In this document: piece by piece, positions 6,865 to 10,025 of the stretch | How the letters are laid out: every line of letters begins with the position of its first letter | Numbering within the stretch: position 1 is the first letter of the stretch | Source: Ferroplasmaceae archaeon UBA567 | GTDB lineage: Archaea; Thermoplasmatota; Thermoplasmata; Thermoplasmatales; Thermoplasmataceae | NCBI GenBank assembly: GCA_002505185.1 | Contig: DAUP01000020.1 | Coordinates: 1,248 to 11,272 of the forward strand | Reading direction: 5' to 3' | DNA: 10,025 bases | Translations under genes and position numbers: made by a program | The notes under the pieces: model-generated | What the model saw: the letters and a program-made list of their open reading frames with translations, nothing else | Told to the model about the DNA's origin: nothing | Database searches by the model: none

Positions 6865-8268
6865 ATGGAAGACTGGGTAACGAAAATAGTTGAGGAGGAA
6901 AGAAAGAAGCGAAATATTCCACTGGAGGCAAAACTGCTCAACGGGAACTATTACCTCTATCATTCAACATCAAGATATGACCGCACAGGAAAGAAACCAG
7001 TCAAGGTTTCTGAATATATTGGAAGGATCACAAGGACTGGAATATCTGAGAAGGCAAAGGAGATCAGGTCAATCTATGAATACGGCAATTCTGCACTTGT
7101 GTATTCCCTTTCTGGTGACATAATTGCAAGGCTGCAGAAATATTTCCCTGACAGGTGGCCCGAATTGTATGCCCTTTCCGTGGTGAGGCTCATGGATCCA
7201 GTTCCCCTGAAATCTGTAAAGGACCGGTGGGAGAAACTCTATGTTTCAAGGGAGATCAGGGCTCACCTGTCACCCAACACGCTCACTGATGTTCTTGGTG
7301 ATATTGGATCAGACATGGGGGCACAGATGGATCTTTTCCAGTCACTGATAACAGAATCAAAGAAGCTTGCATTCGATCTGTCAAGCATATTTTCCAGATC
7401 AGAGAACCTGAATATTGCTGCCAAGGGCCACAATGCGGATCACATATACCTGCCACAGATAAATATGGCACTGGCATTCGATCTTGATCAATACCGGCCT
7501 GTCTTCCTCAAGCCTGTAGAGGGATCGGTGAGGGATGTGAAATCTCTCAGGAAGGTGCTTGAGGAGATCGATTTCGATGGAATACTTGTCCTTGATACAG
7601 GATTCTCCTCCCAGGACCTGGCGGAGATCATGCGGATGGAGATGAAGTTCGCAATGCCCCTCCGCAGGAACCAGGAGATAATAGATTATGGCATGGACCT
7701 GAACTCCAGCTTCATTTACAGGGACAGGGGCATCAGGTCAGGATTCATGAACAGGGACGGGCTGAGGATATACATGTTCCAGGACCAGATGCTCATGGCG
7801 GAGGAATCAACAACATTCATAAAGATGATTGGGGAGAAGAAGAGGAAGCAGAGTGAATTTAATGCTGAATCCATAAGGTTCGGAAAGATATCCATACTCT
7901 CCAATGTAAGGGATGATCCTGAGGTGATATACAATCTCTACAAGCAGCGTGAAGAGGTAGAACAGGCATTTGATGCAATGAAGAACGAGCTGGAGAATGA
8001 CAAATCATACCTGAGTGACAACGATTCACTCAGGGGTTATTTCTTCATATCTTTCCTTTCCCTTTACCTGTATTACAGCATATTTGTCCTGATCAGGGCT
8101 GCTGATCTCACCAGTAAATTGTCAGTAAAGGACGTGCTCCTGAAATTCTCAAAGGTATACAAGATAGTCAGGGAAAACAAGGAAATACTGAGCGAAATAC
8201 CTTCAGGCGTTGGAAAGATAGATGATAGGCTTGGAACCAGTATATTCCCTAAAAAATTGCGGAGTTAA
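6865..8268 (+). CDS. IS4-superfamily DDE transposase
   Basis: A 467-residue transposase that cuts and joins the element's ends through an RNase H-like DDE core. Candidate catalytic residues are Asp171 (LAFDLSSIF, at the place of the YDVT motif), Asp244 (ILVLDTGFSS) and Glu366. Glu366 sits in the IS4 signature Y-x2-R-x3-E-x6-K: Tyr359, Arg362, Glu366, Lys373. The N-terminal part (about 1-130), with YYLYHSTSRYDRTGKKPVKVSEYIGRI broken by short insertions, is typical of IS1634/IS4-like transposases. Residues 392-413 are hydrophobic, as often seen after the core of this family. Uninterrupted and of full length. The last codons and the stop are made from the right terminal repeat. Base composition is richer in G+C than the neighbouring genes. 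The start ATG at 6865 abuts the palindrome. Confidence 0.93.
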   Translation: MEDWVTKIVEEERKKRNIPLEAKLLNGNYYLYHSTSRYDRTGKKPVKVSEYIGRITRTGISEKAKEIRSIYEYGNSALVYSLSGDIIARLQKYFPDRWPELYALSVVRLMDPVPLKSVKDRWEKLYVSREIRAHLSPNTLTDVLGDIGSDMGAQMDLFQSLITESKKLAFDLSSIFSRSENLNIAAKGHNADHIYLPQINMALAFDLDQYRPVFLKPVEGSVRDVKSLRKVLEEIDFDGILVLDTGFSSQDLAEIMRMEMKFAMPLRRNQEIIDYGMDLNSSFIYRDRGIRSGFMNRDGLRIYMFQDQMLMAEESTTFIKMIGEKKRKQSEFNAESIRFGKISILSNVRDDPEVIYNLYKQREEVEQAFDAMKNELENDKSYLSDNDSLRGYFFISFLSLYLYYSIFVLIRAADLTSKLSVKDVLLKFSKVYKIVRENKEILSEIPSGVGKIDDRLGTSIFPKKLRS

Positions 8269-8270
8269 GG
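8245..8270 (-). repeat. Right terminal inverted repeat of the IS
   Basis: Blocks TTCCCTAAAA (8245-8254), TTGCG (8257-8261) and GTTAAGG (8264-8270) are the reverse complements of the left-end blocks. The repeat doubles as the 3' end of the transposase gene, including its TAA (8266-8268). Confidence 0.88.
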
Positions 8271-8277
8271 TTTAAAT
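8271..8277. repeat. Right target-site duplication of the insertion sequence
   Basis: TTTAAAT, identical to 6747-6753 and directly abutting the right terminal repeat. Confidence 0.85.
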
Positions 8278-8318
8278 GCGAAATCCATGCCTGACCATTT
8301 CGATGGAAAAAATTTCTG

Positions 8319-8698
8319 TTATGCGTTATATTGTATGTTAATATCTTTTCCCCTTTGATCCTCCATGTATTTTTGTACACTTTCCAGTGTTACAGACCCA
8401 ACGATAGATATGAATTTGGAATGTGTCCACATTGCGGGAAGCTTGCGCTTTAATGCAGGAAACTCATTTCTCAGGACAGATGAACTGTAGCCCTTAATCT
8501 GGTTAATAACATGATACACACCAAGCCGGTGATTTATGTCTATCAGGAGATACATATGATCTGGCATAACTTCCATTTCAAGTATTTTGTACTGATATTC
8601 ATCCTGCTTCTCAGGGTTAGCTCTCTTAGTCTCACATCACTGCCACCCTTCAGGACATTTCTTCTGTATTTAGGGCAGAATGTCACATAAACATATTT
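8319..8698 (-). pseudogene. tnpA: Decayed IS200/IS605-family TnpA (Y1 HUH transposase)
   Basis: Two reading frames hold one broken TnpA. Upstream (8698 to about 8620) the frame reads YVYVTFCPKYRRNVLKGG, the conserved FCPKYRR region. Downstream (about 8620-8319) a different frame reads ILEMEVMPDHMYLLID, then KGYSSSVLRNEFP and ESVQKYMEDQ. A frameshift between about 8636 and 8575 separates them. The HUH motif, normally DHVHL, is DHMYL: the second metal-binding His is replaced by Tyr (CAT/CAC to TAT). The Tyr in KYMEDQ, where the nucleophile is expected, remains. The N-terminal residues before the FCPKYRR part are missing, with two stops (TAA TAA) just upstream and no start. The ATG at 8576 begins an 85-residue open frame, but that is only the C-terminal portion and unlikely to be functional. 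No TnpB is seen. The remnant lies between the IS4-type element and the glycosyltransferase. Confidence 0.88.
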
Positions 8699-8723
8699 TT
8701 ATTAATTGCGTACTGTGATTAAT

Positions 8724-9959
8724 TTATCTGGTTAACCATTTTGACTGTTTCCAGAATGTTAAAAGCCCGTATATATTCACGAAGAAAAAGATTCCCAAAC
8801 CGATCGCCCCATATGTGAGAGTCCTTATCCTGTTCTTAGGTATTCTTATCATTATAGCTCCAACAAATATAGTATCGCCTATGGCCCCGAGAACATACAT
8901 CAATCCATTGATTACTGACTCCAGAAAGTTATGTGGGTGATAATGAAAGAAATGGTGCATTACAAAATTGTCTATAGATGATGTGCTAAGATAATCTATA
9001 TGCCCCATAATCCTCAGGAGGAACATACCCCTAAACAATAACAGTATAAATCCTATTATGGGTATCAGATATATGTACAGTATTTCAAAGGTATAGAATT
9101 TTCCGCCATTTTTGGTCGTGCCATCACTTATATTTTTAAAAAAGAAATACCAGCCCCTTCTGGACCACCTTATCTGCTGGTTCATGAACTTCTTTAAGCC
9201 ATGTTGGGGTTCAGTTTCTACCGTTATATCATAGTCCTTTATCATTTTGTATTTATTTTTTATAAGATAGCTTGTCAACTGCATGTCATCCCCAAGAACA
9301 ACCTTCTTTCCCAGTATTTTTTTGTTCAGGAATTCATCTGATGTCATGAATGGCTTGACAACATCTGTCTTGTACAGGGCGCATCTGCCATCCAACACAT
9401 ATAAATTTCCGTGTCTTGACATGGATTTGGATATCATTTCTGTAAGTCTTTCAATAAATTCAGAGGCATATGAAATGTATGTGCCATCGTTTTTTATGTG
9501 TATATTTACACCTACTCCGGCAATTCCCGGTGCAAAGTATGTGAGCATGCTTTTCAGAGTGTTCGCAGGTATTATCGTATCGCTGTCAACAAACATTACA
9601 TATTTTGTGGACACATGCTTTATTCCCTGTACCAGTGCATTCTTTTTACCACCGTTTTTGCTCAGGTATATGAATTTACCACCATTCTCTTCTGTGATAG
9701 TTTTATATGGCTCAAGGCTGGAATCTCCCACAACAATAAAATCTGCTCCCTGCAACTTAAGTGAGACTATGGCCTTTCTAAAAACCTCCGGATCTTCATT
9801 ATATACAGGCATTATAATTGTGGTTTCCGATGGATCAACGTTTGAGACTGTGTCTCCCCTTATGTAATATGTAGAATAATATGCATTGAGAATATAATAG
9901 ACAAAGGATATTATAGAAACTGCCAACAAAGCCAGATATATAATCAGGAAGTCTTTCAC
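8724..9959 (-). CDS. Membrane-bound family 2 glycosyltransferase (hyaluronan/cellulose synthase-like)
   Basis: A 411-residue membrane enzyme expected to transfer sugar from a nucleotide-sugar on the cytoplasmic face, making a surface polysaccharide or glycan. An N-terminal span (about 5-24) precedes the GT-A domain. Visible motifs are IIMPVYNE (48-55), the nucleotide-binding region around VVGDSS (76-81), DSD at 125-127 (metal binding), GDD at 223-225 (acceptor/catalytic acid region) and QQIRW at 261-265, the QxxRW signature of processive GT2 enzymes. Three or more spans follow (about 290-310, 350-372, 380-402), giving the usual synthase architecture. The start is GTG at 9959, with a TATA-like ATTTATTTATA 19-29 nt upstream and no Shine-Dalgarno site; no in-frame ATG fits better. 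Its 3' end is 25 bp from the TnpA remnant. Substrate and product are not deducible. Confidence 0.88.
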   Translation of the reverse strand: MKDFLIIYLALLAVSIISFVYYILNAYYSTYYIRGDTVSNVDPSETTIIMPVYNEDPEVFRKAIVSLKLQGADFIVVGDSSLEPYKTITEENGGKFIYLSKNGGKKNALVQGIKHVSTKYVMFVDSDTIIPANTLKSMLTYFAPGIAGVGVNIHIKNDGTYISYASEFIERLTEMISKSMSRHGNLYVLDGRCALYKTDVVKPFMTSDEFLNKKILGKKVVLGDDMQLTSYLIKNKYKMIKDYDITVETEPQHGLKKFMNQQIRWSRRGWYFFFKNISDGTTKNGGKFYTFEILYIYLIPIIGFILLLFRGMFLLRIMGHIDYLSTSSIDNFVMHHFFHYHPHNFLESVINGLMYVLGAIGDTIFVGAIMIRIPKNRIRTLTYGAIGLGIFFFVNIYGLLTFWKQSKWLTR

Positions 9960-9977
9960 ACATACAAATGCTTTACC

Positions 9978-9988
9978 TATAAATAAAT
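9978..9988 (-). promoter_or_regulatory. TATA-like box of the glycosyltransferase gene
   Basis: Reads ATTTATTTATA on the minus strand, 19-29 nt upstream of the GTG at 9959, fitting a leaderless transcript and supporting that start. Confidence 0.5.
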
Positions 9989-9998
9989 ATTTTTATAG

Positions 9999-10025
9999 TC
10001 TACGGTGACATCCTCCCCAAGCTAA
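9999..10025. other. Possible half of an IS200/IS605-type terminal hairpin, cut by the window end
   Basis: The motif GTGACATCCTCCCC (10004-10017) followed by AAGCTAA resembles the conserved ends of many IS200/IS605 or tnpB elements, where a C-rich arm is followed by a loop TAA and a G-rich complementary arm. Only one arm is inside the window, so the hairpin cannot be shown. The resemblance is from memory. Confidence 0.25.

Larger units (their letters stand above)
6754..8270 (+). mobile_element. Complete IS4-superfamily insertion sequence, 1517 bp
   Basis: Bounded by imperfect inverted repeats of about 25 bp (6754-6778 and 8245-8270) and by a 7-bp direct duplication TTTAAAT (6747-6753, 8271-8277). 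It holds a single intact transposase gene whose stop lies inside the right repeat. The coding part is visibly richer in G+C than the flanking genes, suggesting arrival from elsewhere. All parts appear intact, so the element may still be mobile and recent. Family level (IS4 versus IS1634-like) rests on the transposase motif and is not certain. Confidence 0.92.

Noticed and set aside
8319..8576. Intact small 85-residue protein
   Set aside because: It matches only the C-terminal part of IS200/IS605 TnpA, and the missing N-terminal part is found upstream in another frame, so it is a fragment of a pseudogene.
9283..9867. 194-codon open frame on the plus strand
   Set aside because: It lies wholly antisense to the glycosyltransferase, whose motifs are clear, and its product shows no recognisable domain.
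8319..10025. Glycosyltransferase as a passenger gene of an IS605-like element bounded by the TnpA relic and the motif at 9999-10025
   Set aside because: The leftward TnpA would place its element to the left of 8700, not across the glycosyltransferase, and the right motif is only half visible.

Overview
The window looks like chromosomal DNA of a thermoplasmatal archaeon, most likely Ferroplasma or a close relative. The sequence is AT-rich, with many ATA, AGA and AGG codons. TATA-like boxes sit about 20-30 nt before several start codons, which fits leaderless transcription, and Shine-Dalgarno sites are scarce. It carries an archaeal Nre-family gene and a SufB gene interrupted by an intein; I recall inteins reported in Ferroplasma SufB. 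The genus call is an inference from memory, not a database result.

Left part (1-2657): an iron-sulfur cluster assembly locus. sufC and sufB are transcribed leftward, and sufB runs off the window inside a LAGLIDADG-type intein that begins at SufB codon 243. Divergent from them is a winged-helix regulator with three C-terminal cysteines that resembles SufR. The intergenic region between them holds a TATA box for each side and a perfect 10-bp inverted repeat. Together they form a plausible self-contained Suf module: an Fe-S-sensing repressor, its operator and the SufBC scaffold/ATPase.

Middle part (2658-6753): an MFS-type membrane transporter lies between two gene-poor AT-rich stretches. It is followed by a tight two-gene unit of an Nre-family zinc-finger protein (archaeal DNA repair family) and a radical SAM protein of the spore-photoproduct-lyase-like group. 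The pairing suggests a joint role, possibly in DNA repair.

Right part (6754-10025): a complete IS4-superfamily insertion sequence (6754-8270) has about 25-bp terminal inverted repeats, a 7-bp target duplication and an intact transposase with D, D and Y-R-E-K residues. It landed exactly on the stop codon of the radical SAM gene, and the duplication rebuilt that stop. Next come the decayed remains of an IS200/IS605 TnpA (8319-8698: frameshift, lost HUH histidine, no start), then a leftward membrane GT2 glycosyltransferase with its own TATA box. The last bases resemble one half of an IS200/IS605-type terminal hairpin. No tRNA, rRNA or CRISPR array was seen.
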